This document shows positions 7,066 through 14,278 of a stretch of 21,877 nucleotides of DNA, in pieces (within the stretch, counting starts at the first letter, position 1; every line of letters starts with the position of its first letter). Made by a program: the position numbers and the translations under genes. This DNA comes from CAZPYD01 sp964590835 (GTDB lineage: Bacteria > Patescibacteriota > Minisyncoccia > JAHISW01 > Tagabacteraceae): the NCBI GenBank assembly GCA_964590835.1, contig CAZPYD010000013.1, forward strand, positions 1 through 21,877. The letters are read 5' to 3'. The notes under the pieces are model-generated. The model made no database searches and was not told the origin of the DNA. It was given only the letters and a program-made list of their open reading frames with translations.

Positions 7066-7176
7066 TCAACCCTGCAATCATGAATTTTACCCCCAACCCC
7101 ACAAACTCCCTTTTCTCTCTTTGCATCCAAGAATTGAAAATTATAGTCGTTCCGCTTAACGAAAAACCCATATCTC

Positions 7177-7210
7177 GCATGCCTTTTATTATATAAAAGG
7201 GCAGGCATGC
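7177..7210. repeat. Hairpin GCATGCC...GGCATGC
   Basis: GCATGCC (7177-7183) pairs with GGCATGC (7204-7210), with an inner TTTTAT/ATAAAA pair. It lies in the gene-free stretch 6762-7362. Its role is unknown; it could end a transcript. Confidence 0.45.
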
Positions 7211-7309
7211 TTAAACAGGATGAGTTTTTCTACTACACTCCTTAATTTCCTAATCCTTTCCGCAGAGTTCGAAAATAGAGTTATGAGGGTTTGGGGTGGG
7301 TCTAGAGTT

Positions 7310-7350
7310 AAAAAAAAAAAATCGTCCCTCGATAAATTCAGGGCGATTTG
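7310..7350 (-). terminator. Rho-independent terminator of the 101-aa gene
   Basis: Read on the minus strand, ATCGCCCT and AGGGACGAT pair around a loop of about ten bases and are followed by 12 T. It lies 13 bp after the stop of the gene at 7363-7668. Confidence 0.85.
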
Positions 7351-7362
7351 GGTTTGATGGAA

Positions 7363-7668
7363 TTAATCTTCGTCTTCTTTGGGTGATTGTAATTTTTCCA
7401 ATATCTTTTTTAAATACCATTCAAGTTTTATCAGCCCTTGTTTGTCTAATTCTCTAACATGGGACACCCCCATATGTTTCAAAAAACGCTGTGTTTCCGG
7501 GAACTTGGTATTCAAGTCTTGCATGTTGCCCAGAAGATTGTTCAAAGGCTCTTCAAGTACACTGACGGCTTTTGCTATTTCTTGGGCCCATTTTGTATGT
7601 GCTTCAAGCATCCGGGTTTTCTTTTCATCTAGTTTTTTGACTAAATCTAAACTAATTTTCTGGGTCAT
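7363..7668 (-). CDS. Small helical protein of unknown function
   Basis: I do not recognise this 101-residue protein. It is predicted to be almost all helix, with heptad-like Leu/Ile spacing, a mid-protein LNNLLGNMQDLNTKF segment and an acidic end (PKEDED). There is no signal peptide or membrane segment. The start is well supported: AAGGGGGA lies about 5 bases before the ATG, one of the better Shine-Dalgarno sequences in the window, and a strong terminator follows. It therefore appears to be a monocistronic, expressed gene. It could be an adaptor or DNA-associated protein, but nothing visible says which. Confidence 0.75.
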   Translation of the reverse strand: MTQKISLDLVKKLDEKKTRMLEAHTKWAQEIAKAVSVLEEPLNNLLGNMQDLNTKFPETQRFLKHMGVSHVRELDKQGLIKLEWYLKKILEKLQSPKEDED

Positions 7669-7746
7669 ACTATCCCCCTTTTCCTTACTTGGTTGTATCT
7701 AAATTTAAATTATAGTTTAAAAATTATTTTGTCAATGAAAAGCAGT

Positions 7747-9060
7747 TTAGTCGGCTATCTTTTCTATGCGGATTTTTGATGTTTTATCTGGAAAAAATCG
7801 CCACCAGGAAGGCTTAAATACAACTGCCGCACTGTCTATTGCTGGGTAAGATTTAAATACTTCTTCTAGGTTTTTAGGAGTGGCTATAAGCGCTTCTTTT
7901 AATTTTTCTTCGTCTATTGTCCAAATAAATTCAGCTTCGCCTTTTATTTTAAATACCATTGACTGTTTTTCGGTATCTAGACTAATTAGTTCAAAAGAGA
8001 GTTTTTCAAGATTCATGACCTCTACTTGGTCTTTTGATTCTTCGCCTAGATATTTTTTAACCAAGACACGGGATAGATCTTTTTCTGAGATTAAGACTGC
8101 AAAAAGATTACCGGTTTCTTTCAATGTGTATAGTGGATTTTTAGGATCAAGTTCTCCCTCGACTTGGTGCTCGGTAAAAGTTATTTGTATAGCGTCCCTA
8201 TAAATTAAAAATTCTTCAGGTGTTTGGATCAAAGCCTTTTTAAGTAATTCATCTTTTATGGAGTTTTCAAGTTCGGTCTTGAGATCATTTTTATCTTTAT
8301 CACTTACAACTGGCACTTCACCTTCAAATCCACCAGTCATTGCTGTTGCAGAACGAGCGTAAAATTTTTCATAGCGAGGGCCGCCCGCAAAACCAGGGAT
8401 AGTAAAATCTGTTAATCCAATGTTGTATTTATCCCCCGGTTTATCTGCATAGATGGTTGTTTCTATGTAGTTTGGTTTTATTTTACCATTTTCTATTTTA
8501 GCTCCAGGGACAATTATAGATTTTTTAATTCGATAAATTTTGCCATCTGGTGTTTCGAATCTAGTAGTAGCGATTAGTTTTTGAGGCTGTGAACTAAAAG
8601 CGTTGTAGACTCTAATTTGTCCACTGGCTTTGGATGCAATTGTTTTGGTCCCAGTGGCTTCTGTGGATTTTTCTTTTACTATTTGAAGTTCCATTGTTTC
8701 GAAAGGTAAATCAGAAGAAGCTAGTTTACCGGCTTTTAAAATGGTATCTACTGTTATGTTTTCTTGGTGTAATTTAACCTGGATTATTGTTTTGGCAAAA
8801 AGATCAACTGCTTTTGTAGATAAAACAATAATTAAGAAAAAAACAACAAACATAAAAACCAATTTGCCTTTTCCAAATATAGCAAACCAACCCCTTTCCT
8901 TTTTTGATTTACGTGATTGTTTTGGTGGAGGAGTTGATGTTGGTTCTTTGCGTGCAAACATTTTTATAGAAGGTCTCTTTTTTTTGATAATAATATCGTG
9001 AATTTTTTGTTTAGACATGCCCAAAATTAATGAATTTAAATGAATATAATTTTTGAGCAC
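7747..9060 (-). CDS. Membrane-anchored baseplate-J-like protein
   Basis: This 437-residue protein has a basic cytoplasmic N-terminus with a Pro-rich stretch (about 40-50), one membrane helix (about 66-85), and a large outer domain. In that domain the segment ASGQIRVYNAFS..PQKLIATTRFETPDGKIYR, then TIYADKPGDKYNIG and TIPGFAGGPRYEKFYARS, resembles the baseplate-J-like domain seen in phage/contractile tail proteins and in many Patescibacteria. Its actual role in these cells is not known; an envelope or surface assembly is my inference. The listed start is GTG at 9060. An in-frame ATG at 9018 is an equally plausible start and neither has a clear Shine-Dalgarno. The PilM-like gene lies upstream in the same direction, 67 bp away. 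Confidence 0.75.
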   Translation of the reverse strand: MLKNYIHLNSLILGMSKQKIHDIIIKKKRPSIKMFARKEPTSTPPPKQSRKSKKERGWFAIFGKGKLVFMFVVFFLIIVLSTKAVDLFAKTIIQVKLHQENITVDTILKAGKLASSDLPFETMELQIVKEKSTEATGTKTIASKASGQIRVYNAFSSQPQKLIATTRFETPDGKIYRIKKSIIVPGAKIENGKIKPNYIETTIYADKPGDKYNIGLTDFTIPGFAGGPRYEKFYARSATAMTGGFEGEVPVVSDKDKNDLKTELENSIKDELLKKALIQTPEEFLIYRDAIQITFTEHQVEGELDPKNPLYTLKETGNLFAVLISEKDLSRVLVKKYLGEESKDQVEVMNLEKLSFELISLDTEKQSMVFKIKGEAEFIWTIDEEKLKEALIATPKNLEEVFKSYPAIDSAAVVFKPSWWRFFPDKTSKIRIEKIAD

Positions 9061-9126
9061 CCAGCGCTTTTTGTGGATGCTAATTTAATTATATAATATT
9101 ATTTTTTAAAAGTCATGTTTTATAAT

Positions 9127-10314
9127 TTACTTTAAAAATTTATCTGCAAAAAGAGCAGATATTAATAAAAAAATATCTTTTGTCCCTGAAAATCCTTTAG
9201 GAAAATCAAAATGATGCTTTAATGATTCTGGTAATAAAAATTTAACATTAAATGGTTGATTAAAGGTGGTAAATTTTGCAAAAGACTCTCCAGAGATTTG
9301 TGTGGCGATTTCTTTTAGGGATACAGCCCTTTTTCGGCCACAAAGATAGAGGTTTTGGGGTAGTAGTTGATCTTTTGCAATTTGGTTTAGTAGCTCTTTT
9401 AAATCGTTTCCCCATTCGTTTGTGGCTGGTTTGAGTATTGCTGATATTTTTTCAGAATAAGTTTTTTCTAACTCTTTTCTTTGGTATTGCAAAAATTTAA
9501 ACTTAGCTTCGTTAAAATTCAAATTAAAAGCACTGGCTATTCTGCGTATAAAAAAGTTTTCCCCTTTAGAAAAAGAATTGATTTCTTGGATAATATTATT
9601 GCGAATAATAAAAACATCTGTTATTTCACCGCTTATATCTATAAACATAGCGCCTTCTTTTGTGTTTACAAGACCTCGTAGGACGTTTAGAAAAACATAA
9701 GGAAAAGTATTAAAGCCTATTCTGCTTGGGTGAATATCAGTTAAAATCTCGTCTTTTATTTTTTCTTTTAGAGAAGTTGAGATTAGACTTAAATATGCAT
9801 ATAGTTCTAAGTCATTTACTTTTTTCCCTAGAGGATTTTTGACTGTGTAGCCATTTAATACAGTTTTTATCGGTACACTTTCTATGAATGTGTTTTCTTT
9901 TTTTTGGGTTTGGTTACCGCTACTCCATTCTGTTTTAAATGTTCTCATCTCATCTTTTATTAGTTCACTAATTAGTTCTTTTTCTATTTCAAATTTTTTC
10001 TCTCTTTTAACTTTAATTATTTTAGTTTGAGAAACATACCATGGGGAAGAAAATACACAAAAAGCAACACTGGGTGTTTCTGGGGAATTCTTTTTTAAAT
10101 ATTTGGTTACAGAATCAAAAGCGACATGTATAGCCTTCCATGTTTCAGCAAAGTTTTTTTTGCTTGGGATGTTTGCAGGCTGACGAATACTGGTCATTAT
10201 TTGGGGGGCAAACCCTTTTTGCTTTTTAAATAACAACCCTCCTACAGAAGCGCTTGCAATATCAAAAATCGCAACAAGAGATTGTTTTCTTTTTTTTTCA
10301 CCAAAAAGATTCAT
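9127..10314 (-). CDS. PilM/FtsA-like actin-fold ATPase
   Basis: The 395-residue protein reads as an SHS2/actin-fold member of the PilM-FtsA type. There is a phosphate-1-like strand pair at 14-29 (VAIFDIASASVGGLLF), a second at about 223-238 (MFIDISGEITDVFIIR) followed by SKGENFFIRRIA, and a third strand-turn at NLYLCGRKRAV (321-331). No signal peptide or membrane helix is seen, so it should be cytoplasmic, probably attached to a membrane partner. The next gene encodes a membrane-anchored outer-domain protein, which fits a PilM-like inner scaffold with an exported partner. True type IV pilus genes are absent here, so pilM is not assigned. Confidence 0.65.
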   Translation of the reverse strand: MNLFGEKKRKQSLVAIFDIASASVGGLLFKKQKGFAPQIMTSIRQPANIPSKKNFAETWKAIHVAFDSVTKYLKKNSPETPSVAFCVFSSPWYVSQTKIIKVKREKKFEIEKELISELIKDEMRTFKTEWSSGNQTQKKENTFIESVPIKTVLNGYTVKNPLGKKVNDLELYAYLSLISTSLKEKIKDEILTDIHPSRIGFNTFPYVFLNVLRGLVNTKEGAMFIDISGEITDVFIIRNNIIQEINSFSKGENFFIRRIASAFNLNFNEAKFKFLQYQRKELEKTYSEKISAILKPATNEWGNDLKELLNQIAKDQLLPQNLYLCGRKRAVSLKEIATQISGESFAKFTTFNQPFNVKFLLPESLKHHFDFPKGFSGTKDIFLLISALFADKFLK

Positions 10315-10381
10315 ATTAATATTTTAATTATAACATGAATTTTTATTGTGTGGAAAACCCAACTGCCAACTAAACTTCTTG

Positions 10382-10400
10382 TGTTTGAAATTGTACTACC
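10382..10400. repeat. Half copy of the CCCAGTAGTA-family repeat
   Basis: GAAATTGTACTACC matches the arm of the palindrome at 7031-7065 in reverse. The stop codon of the PspC gene (TAG) lies inside it. Confidence 0.4.
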
Positions 10401-10590
10401 TTATTTTTTTTCCAGGCATTATAAATATTGCCAAAATATAGATAAGCAGCCCTGGGAAAAGCCCGGTAAAAACAAATATCAAAACCCCAATCAGTCTTAA
10501 GGCTACAGGATCTACATTAAAATACTCACCTAGTCCCCCCATAATCCCGGCAAAAACTCGGTTTTCCTTGCTTCTGAATAGTTTTTTCAT
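10396..10590 (-). CDS. PspC-domain membrane protein
   Basis: A 64-residue single PspC domain. It has the family start LFRSKENRVFAGIMGGLGEYFNVDP followed by VALRLIGVLIFVFTG and a hydrophobic helix ending in MPGKK. PspC proteins sit in the inner membrane and in proteobacteria sense envelope stress; stand-alone copies are common in other bacteria and their role is less clear. No other phage-shock genes are nearby. The TAG stop falls within a half repeat, which may have set the C-terminus. Confidence 0.9.
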   Translation of the reverse strand: MKKLFRSKENRVFAGIMGGLGEYFNVDPVALRLIGVLIFVFTGLFPGLLIYILAIFIMPGKKIR

Positions 10591-10641
10591 GTTTTTGTTG
10601 TTTATTTAATAGTGTTAATAATAAAATTTAAATTATCGTTT

Positions 10642-10669
10642 CTCAGTTCTCACTGTCGTTCAAACTGAG
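10642..10669. terminator. Weak hairpin after the nuclease-like gene
   Basis: CTCAGTT (10642-10648) and AACTGAG (10663-10669) pair about 27-54 bp after the stop of the PD-(D/E)XK gene on the minus strand. There is no proper T-run, so termination is only a possibility. Confidence 0.3.
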
Positions 10670-10695
10670 TACTCAAAAATTATATTCGTTACCAC

Positions 10696-11457
10696 TCAGT
10701 AATTTTTGGTATGTCTGTTCGTTGCTCCTACAAAATTACAATAATCACATTCCGAATCAGCTTTTGGTATTTTGTCTTTGTTTAAGCAATCGTTTAGGTC
10801 GTAGATAGTCCCCTCTACCCAAGAATCGTCGCCTATGTATGGAATAAGGGCAATATCAAATTCCAGCTTGCCATCAAAGGCCTCGGCATCTGCGTCGCCA
10901 TTACAATAGACAAAGTACCCCGTATCGGACACTTTGTATTCTTTTTGTCTTAAAAGCCATTGGTATATCTCCATTTGTCTTTTATAGCCAATTTGCCAGC
11001 CCTCATTTAGTTCGGTGATTGCCTTCTTTTTTGAGGTGGCTTTGTAATCTACTACTATATAGTTCCCTTTCGAATCTATCCACAAATCGTCTATAGCCCC
11101 GGTTAGGATTAAGTTTGTCGATTCGTGTAAGTGTTGTATGCCCTTAAAGTTTTCCCGCCACTCGTTTAGGTCTTCGTGATCTACCGGACGCGCATCTACC
11201 CCGTATTTTTCTATGAGCGGGTGCTGTTTGTTTTCTGCTCGGTGAATATCAAATTCTTTTTTAAGCAGCGTGTCTACGGCCGAGTTTAGGTTAAAAGGAA
11301 AGCCAGGCGGCCTGCCAGTGCCCAAGCGCCTATCAATGTAAAAACAGCGTGGGCAGCTCAAAAATAAGTCTATTTTAGACCTAGACACCTTAAAAGGCTT
11401 CTCGCTTTTAGGATCGTAAATATTTCTTGTTCTTTGTGGGTTATAAAATTTAGACAT
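10696..11457 (-). CDS. PD-(D/E)XK nuclease-superfamily protein (RecB/Cas4-like)
   Basis: The 253-residue protein has the core of RecB-type nucleases: SRSKIDLFLSCPRCFYIDRR near the N-terminus, GAIDDLW with Asp123/124, the VVDYKA motif with Asp137 and Lys139, and Q161-M-E-I-Y as the QxxxY motif. Four Cys (35, 38, 237, 240) frame the domain as two CxxC pairs, which suggests a metal or Fe-S site like that of Cas4/AddB, though the spacing is two-plus-two rather than one-plus-three. No CRISPR array or cas genes are present, so this is not a Cas4 call. It ends with TGA, the only clear terminal TGA among the longer genes. It lies 16 bp after the CYTH gene and probably shares its transcript. Confidence 0.75.
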   Translation of the reverse strand: MSKFYNPQRTRNIYDPKSEKPFKVSRSKIDLFLSCPRCFYIDRRLGTGRPPGFPFNLNSAVDTLLKKEFDIHRAENKQHPLIEKYGVDARPVDHEDLNEWRENFKGIQHLHESTNLILTGAIDDLWIDSKGNYIVVDYKATSKKKAITELNEGWQIGYKRQMEIYQWLLRQKEYKVSDTGYFVYCNGDADAEAFDGKLEFDIALIPYIGDDSWVEGTIYDLNDCLNKDKIPKADSECDYCNFVGATNRHTKNY

Positions 11458-11473
11458 ATTTTAATATTACATC

Positions 11474-12010
11474 CTAGACCAGCTTTTGCCAGTTTTCTTT
11501 ATAGTACTCATATTTTTTAGAAAATTCTTCTTTGGGAGTTAGGTCAATATTTAATTCACTTAGTTTTGATTTTAAGTGGCTCAATGCTTTTGCTTTATCG
11601 TTTTCACTCGCCATTTTTTCCAATTCCAGGATAAATCCATAACCTCGGGTGTGGTCTAGACATACATTAATATCTTCCCACTCATAGGATAATCTTTTTC
11701 TAAACCATTTTATTTCAACTTGGTGTCCTAAGGCATTAAATAATTTTTGGGCCTCTGGGAAATTATCTTTATTAAATTTAATTTCAATTTCTTCACGAGC
11801 ATCGTCGTGCAGGTCCTCCCACTTTTTAAGCCAAACTTTAGAGTAGTGTTGGTTTTTTTGAATCCTCAAATCTTGGTCACAGTCAAAATAATGAGTTTCT
11901 TGCTCATCCGATGATATAAATTTTGCTTTTTTATCAAAATATTTTTTTAACTTGTTGTATTTTTCTTTTGAAATAAAGCTTCTTATTTCTACTTCAATGT
12001 TTTTAGGCAT
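11474..12010 (-). CDS. CYTH-domain phosphohydrolase or cyclase
   Basis: CYTH proteins form a beta-tunnel that binds triphosphates with divalent metal; members include class IV adenylate cyclase and thiamine triphosphatase. The opening NIEVEIRSF carries the ExExR/K signature (Glu6, Glu8, Arg10). Downstream are the alternating charged strands LRIQKNQHYSKVWLKKW, REEIEIKF, KRLSYEWEDINVCLD and GYGFILELEKM. The 178-residue length matches CyaB-like proteins. Its start overlaps the end of the TIM-barrel gene by 8 bp, so the two are translationally coupled. The substrate cannot be told from sequence. Confidence 0.8.
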   Translation of the reverse strand: MPKNIEVEIRSFISKEKYNKLKKYFDKKAKFISSDEQETHYFDCDQDLRIQKNQHYSKVWLKKWEDLHDDAREEIEIKFNKDNFPEAQKLFNALGHQVEIKWFRKRLSYEWEDINVCLDHTRGYGFILELEKMASENDKAKALSHLKSKLSELNIDLTPKEEFSKKYEYYKENWQKLV

Positions 12011-12704
12011 GTAAATGCTTTGTTATATAATCAAATTCTTTTTTTACCTCTTTTTCTTTATCAAAAATACATTCGATAATAATTGGCCGGGCTTTGTCGC
12101 GTACAAAATCTATAAGTTGAGTTTGTTTGGTCTCTGATAATGGCCCGTGCCAGTTTTCATTTACGCCACTTAAATGAAAATGGCTAATCCTGTCTTCAAA
12201 TTCATTCCATAAATCATCGGCTAGCTTCAGAGTATTGTCATTTATATAGCAGTGATTGACATCAAGAGTTGCTTTATAATCGTTTTGAGATATTATTTTT
12301 TTCATACTTTCTAGGGTTTTGCCAATTTTCTTTCTTGAATCCATGTTTTCTACAGAAAAAGGAAGATTATACTGCTTTAAAATACCCCAGTTATCTATTC
12401 TATCGGGATGTACCACTACGGCACCAAAATTTATTTTATGGTGAGCCTTTTCTATTCTATCTAGCCATATTTTTAATTCATTTTTTGTGATATCAAGATT
12501 TGACAAATGATAAGAAACAAACTCAAAACCATCAAAATCTTTTTTATTAAGCTGGTCTAGCAGATTAAGGTTTTTTAAATCACAATGCAGCTCTATGGTT
12601 TTGCAGTCCATGTTTTTGCAAAGATTTATATTTTCTTTTGTGGGTTTATCTCTATTGTGCCAAAAAAGTCCACTAGAAAATCCAATTATGTGTTTATTGG
12701 TCAT
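12003..12704 (-). CDS. TIM-barrel protein, xylose isomerase/AP endonuclease family 2-like
   Basis: The 233-residue protein has the strand-and-motif order of sugar phosphate isomerase/epimerase barrels: IIGFSSGLFW at the start, TIELHCDL, FVSYHLS, AVVVHPD, LPFSVENMDSRKK, ATLDVNHCY, ISHFHLSGV and PIIIECIF. The repeated acid/His ends of strands (Glu in VEN, Asp/His in LDVNHC, His in FHLSG, Glu in IIEC) look like the metal-binding set. It is the first gene of a likely three-gene unit with the CYTH and nuclease-like genes. A role on a sugar phosphate or on damaged DNA are both possible. Confidence 0.7.
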   Translation of the reverse strand: MTNKHIIGFSSGLFWHNRDKPTKENINLCKNMDCKTIELHCDLKNLNLLDQLNKKDFDGFEFVSYHLSNLDITKNELKIWLDRIEKAHHKINFGAVVVHPDRIDNWGILKQYNLPFSVENMDSRKKIGKTLESMKKIISQNDYKATLDVNHCYINDNTLKLADDLWNEFEDRISHFHLSGVNENWHGPLSETKQTQLIDFVRDKARPIIIECIFDKEKEVKKEFDYITKHLHA

Positions 12705-12732
12705 TTATTTACCCGCTTAATTTTTGATTTTA

Positions 12733-13074
12733 TTAAAACACTGCTTTGCATGTTCCTTCTACACATTCACAGGAGGTGGGCGCTTCGCAATCGCATTCTC
12801 CACCTGCCTGCCGGTAGGCATGGCCTGCATCAGCTGGCAAGTTTCCTTTAACATAGCAGCCACAGTTACAATCCCCTGTTTTGCCAAAGTGAACACAATC
12901 TTCGTCTACTTCGCACACTTCACCTTCCCCAACTGTCACATCCTGCAAAATTGGAGTTGCTGTTTGTTGTTTATTTTCGCCAGCAGGCTGGTCAATCCCC
13001 TCTTCGTTTTGAGAGATATAGCCATAGCTTGCAAAAACAACAAAGATTATAAGTATAACAAAAATTTTATACAT
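12733..13074 (-). CDS. Exported Cys-rich small protein
   Basis: A 113-residue protein with an N-terminal hydrophobic segment (about 3-20, no lipobox Cys), then an acidic/Gln linker and a Cys-rich outer domain. Ten Cys are at residues 54, 60, 69, 71, 73, 94, 96, 102, 104 and 109, so disulfides or metal binding are likely. Residues about 83-92 (AGHAYRQAGG) are encoded by a copy of the GC-rich palindrome at 12803-12820. The repeat thus adds an in-frame loop between two Cys clusters. The family is not recognised. Confidence 0.7.
   Translation of the reverse strand: MYKIFVILIIFVVFASYGYISQNEEGIDQPAGENKQQTATPILQDVTVGEGEVCEVDEDCVHFGKTGDCNCGCYVKGNLPADAGHAYRQAGGECDCEAPTSCECVEGTCKAVF
12803..12820. repeat. 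GC-rich palindromic repeat inside a coding sequence, copy 3
   Basis: CCTGCCTGCCGGTAGGCA matches the copy at 6929-6948 with small changes. It lies within the Cys-rich protein gene and keeps the frame open. Confidence 0.75.
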
Positions 13075-13091
13075 AAGTTGATTTAAAATAA

Positions 13092-13562
13092 TTAACAGGC
13101 ACTTTGATTATATTGCACATCTCTTTCTTTATTTTTTTTCAAATATTTATCTATTAAAACAGCTTGCTCTCGTCGGTAAATAAGTTCGCTGGTTATAAGC
13201 CCATTTGTAAGTTGTATAAAAAGCAAAATAAAAGAAATATAAATGTATCCTTGCCCCAAAAGAAGTCCTGTAAAAAAGACCAGCATTTCTCTTCCTCGGC
13301 CCGAAATCTGAAGCCAAAATTGATAAAATTTTGAATGATTTAGAACTGGTATTTTACTTTTTCGATATTCTTTTATTATTGTGAGATATCTTCTATATTT
13401 AAGTTCGCTACAAAAATAACCAAAAACCAAATTAAGAACTAATAGTACGATTGAAGGTGCTAGTTTTTCCTTACTTAGTAAAAAACCACTAAAAAATAAA
13501 ACTAAAATAGAAATAAATTTTATTGTTTGTAGCCAATTTTGGTAGATTCTAGATTTTCTCAT
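13092..13562 (-). CDS. Four-helix membrane protein made by internal duplication
   Basis: This 156-residue protein is two copies of one unit. SRIYQNWLQ..LVLFFSGFLLS (about 4-30) matches SKFYQFWLQ..LVFFTGLLLG (about 77-103), and SELKYRRYLTIIKEY (52-66) matches SELIYRREQAVLIDKY (125-140). Each unit has two hydrophobic helices followed by a basic stretch. The two halves have the same predicted topology. The family is not recognised and no enzyme motif is seen; a small transporter or scaffold is possible. It lies just upstream of the Cys-rich exported protein (17 bp). Confidence 0.75.
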   Translation of the reverse strand: MRKSRIYQNWLQTIKFISILVLFFSGFLLSKEKLAPSIVLLVLNLVFGYFCSELKYRRYLTIIKEYRKSKIPVLNHSKFYQFWLQISGRGREMLVFFTGLLLGQGYIYISFILLFIQLTNGLITSELIYRREQAVLIDKYLKKNKERDVQYNQSAC

Positions 13563-13590
13563 TTCTTTAAGTTAACATTTGAAAGTCGAC

Positions 13591-13619
13591 TTGACAAGTT
13601 TTTGATAAAATGATAAATT
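13591..13619 (+). promoter_or_regulatory. Sigma-70-type promoter for the Cys-tailed peptide
   Basis: A perfect -35 TTGACA (13591-13596) is followed after 17 bases by TAAATT (13614-13619) as -10. It is 71 bp upstream of the peptide start. A small GGGTTTTAACCC palindrome follows in the leader. Confidence 0.6.
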
Positions 13620-13689
13620 TATTTTTAGTTGGGTTTTAACCCATAAAACAAAAGATGCAGTACAATTCACAATTCAACAGGAGGAAAAA

Positions 13690-13824
13690 ATGAAGAACTG
13701 GAAAAAGCTTATTGCAGTCATTTCGAACACTGGCCGTGCGACAACTGAAAGAAAACACTATATGTCCATTGTCGGCACCACTGCCCGGAACTGCGGCGGT
13801 AAATGCGGCGGCGACGGCTGTTGA
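13690..13824 (+). CDS. 44-residue peptide with Cys/Gly tail
   Basis: A short frame starting MKNWKKLIAVISN and ending NCGGKCGGDGC, with Cys at 35, 39 and 44. The signals are strong: an AGGAGG Shine-Dalgarno 6 bases before the ATG, a TTGACA promoter upstream, and an excellent terminator at 13895-13925. Its GC content is clearly above that of its neighbours. The basic N-terminal part followed by a Cys/Gly tail resembles a leader-core layout of a modified peptide, or a metal-binding peptide, but I know no matching family. The stop is TGA, followed by an 11-bp hairpin; reading through it would add 16 residues after the UGA codon and end at TAA TGA (13873-13878). The Fe-S-carrier-like genes follow on the same strand. 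Confidence 0.7.
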   Translation: MKNWKKLIAVISNTGRATTERKHYMSIVGTTARNCGGKCGGDGC

Positions 13825-13829
13825 ACCGG

Positions 13830-13861
13830 CCTCTGTTTGCGAAGAATAATGCAAATAGAGG
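13830..13861 (+). promoter_or_regulatory. Hairpin 5 nt after the peptide's UGA
   Basis: CCTCTGTTTGC pairs with GCAAATAGAGG (one G-U) around the loop GAAGAATAAT. Its loop begins 16 nt after the UGA and with G, which formally fits bacterial SECIS rules as I recall them. It lacks the AGUU loop shared by the two hairpins at 19846 and 20588, so a plain untranslated hairpin is at least as likely. A second hairpin (13867-13884) follows. Confidence 0.4.
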
Positions 13862-13894
13862 GCAAATGGCGGTAATGACCGCCACAAAATATTA

Positions 13895-13925
13895 CCCCAC
13901 CTGCATTATGCAGGTGGGGTTTTTT
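13895..13925 (+). terminator. Strong rho-independent terminator
   Basis: CCCCACCTGCA pairs perfectly with TGCAGGTGGGG around a three-base loop and is followed by six T. It ends the transcript of the 44-residue peptide. Confidence 0.93.
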
Positions 13926-13979
13926 ATAAAAATAAAGAACATTGAAATAAATCGTAAATCGTAAACAAGGAGGGTGTTA

Positions 13980-14276
13980 ATGAAAAATAAATTACAGATA
14001 ATGCCGGAAGCGATGACTTTTTTAAGAGCTTTTATTAAAGAAAAAAAAAGAAGAGAGGGTATGCCGATTAGGATATATAAAACAAGTGCTAAGTGTCCTG
14101 GTGGTTTTAATTCGGTTATTGATGGCCTTCGTAACCCTGAAGAAGAAGTGATTCAAGTTGAAGATATCAAGTTTTTTGTAAGAAAAGAACTTTTAAAGGG
14201 AGAACAATTTCTTATGATTGGTTATCATACCACCTTTGGCTTTTTTGTAGAACAAGTGAAAGGAAAGGCTAACTAG
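13980..14276 (+). CDS. HesB/IscA-like domain protein
   Basis: A 98-residue protein. AAGGAGG at 13968-13974 sets the ATG at 13980 as start rather than the GTG two codons earlier. The pattern LQIMPEAMTFLRAFI, PIRIYKTSAKCPGGFNSVIDG, VEDIKFFVRKELLKG, then GYHTTFGFFVEQ follows the HesB/IscA Fe-S carrier fold. Only the first of the three conserved Cys is kept (Cys39); the C-terminal CGC pair is missing. It probably is not a standard A-type carrier. It lies 54 bp after the terminator of the peptide gene and 2 bp before a gene with two more such domains. Confidence 0.6.
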   Translation: MKNKLQIMPEAMTFLRAFIKEKKRREGMPIRIYKTSAKCPGGFNSVIDGLRNPEEEVIQVEDIKFFVRKELLKGEQFLMIGYHTTFGFFVEQVKGKAN

Positions 14277-14278
14277 CC

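Noticed and set aside
6957..7208. An 83-codon minus-strand frame
   Set aside because: It begins inside one hairpin, runs through the CCCAGTAGTA palindrome and ends in the large foldback. No Shine-Dalgarno and no recognisable domain.
6762..7362. tRNA or other standard RNA gene in the 600-bp gap
   Set aside because: No cloverleaf with a T-loop or acceptor end could be found; hairpins are explained by repeats.
10696..11457. Cas4 of a CRISPR system
   Set aside because: Cys layout is two-plus-two rather than Cas4's, and no array or other cas gene is within the window.
12724..13086. A 120-codon plus-strand frame
   Set aside because: It is the shadow of the Cys-rich exported protein gene on the minus strand, which has a signal segment and a sensible Cys pattern.
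13636..13887. An 83-codon minus-strand frame opposite the 44-residue peptide
   Set aside because: It runs antisense through a promoter-led small gene and its hairpins, with no ribosome-binding site. The plus-strand signals are far better.
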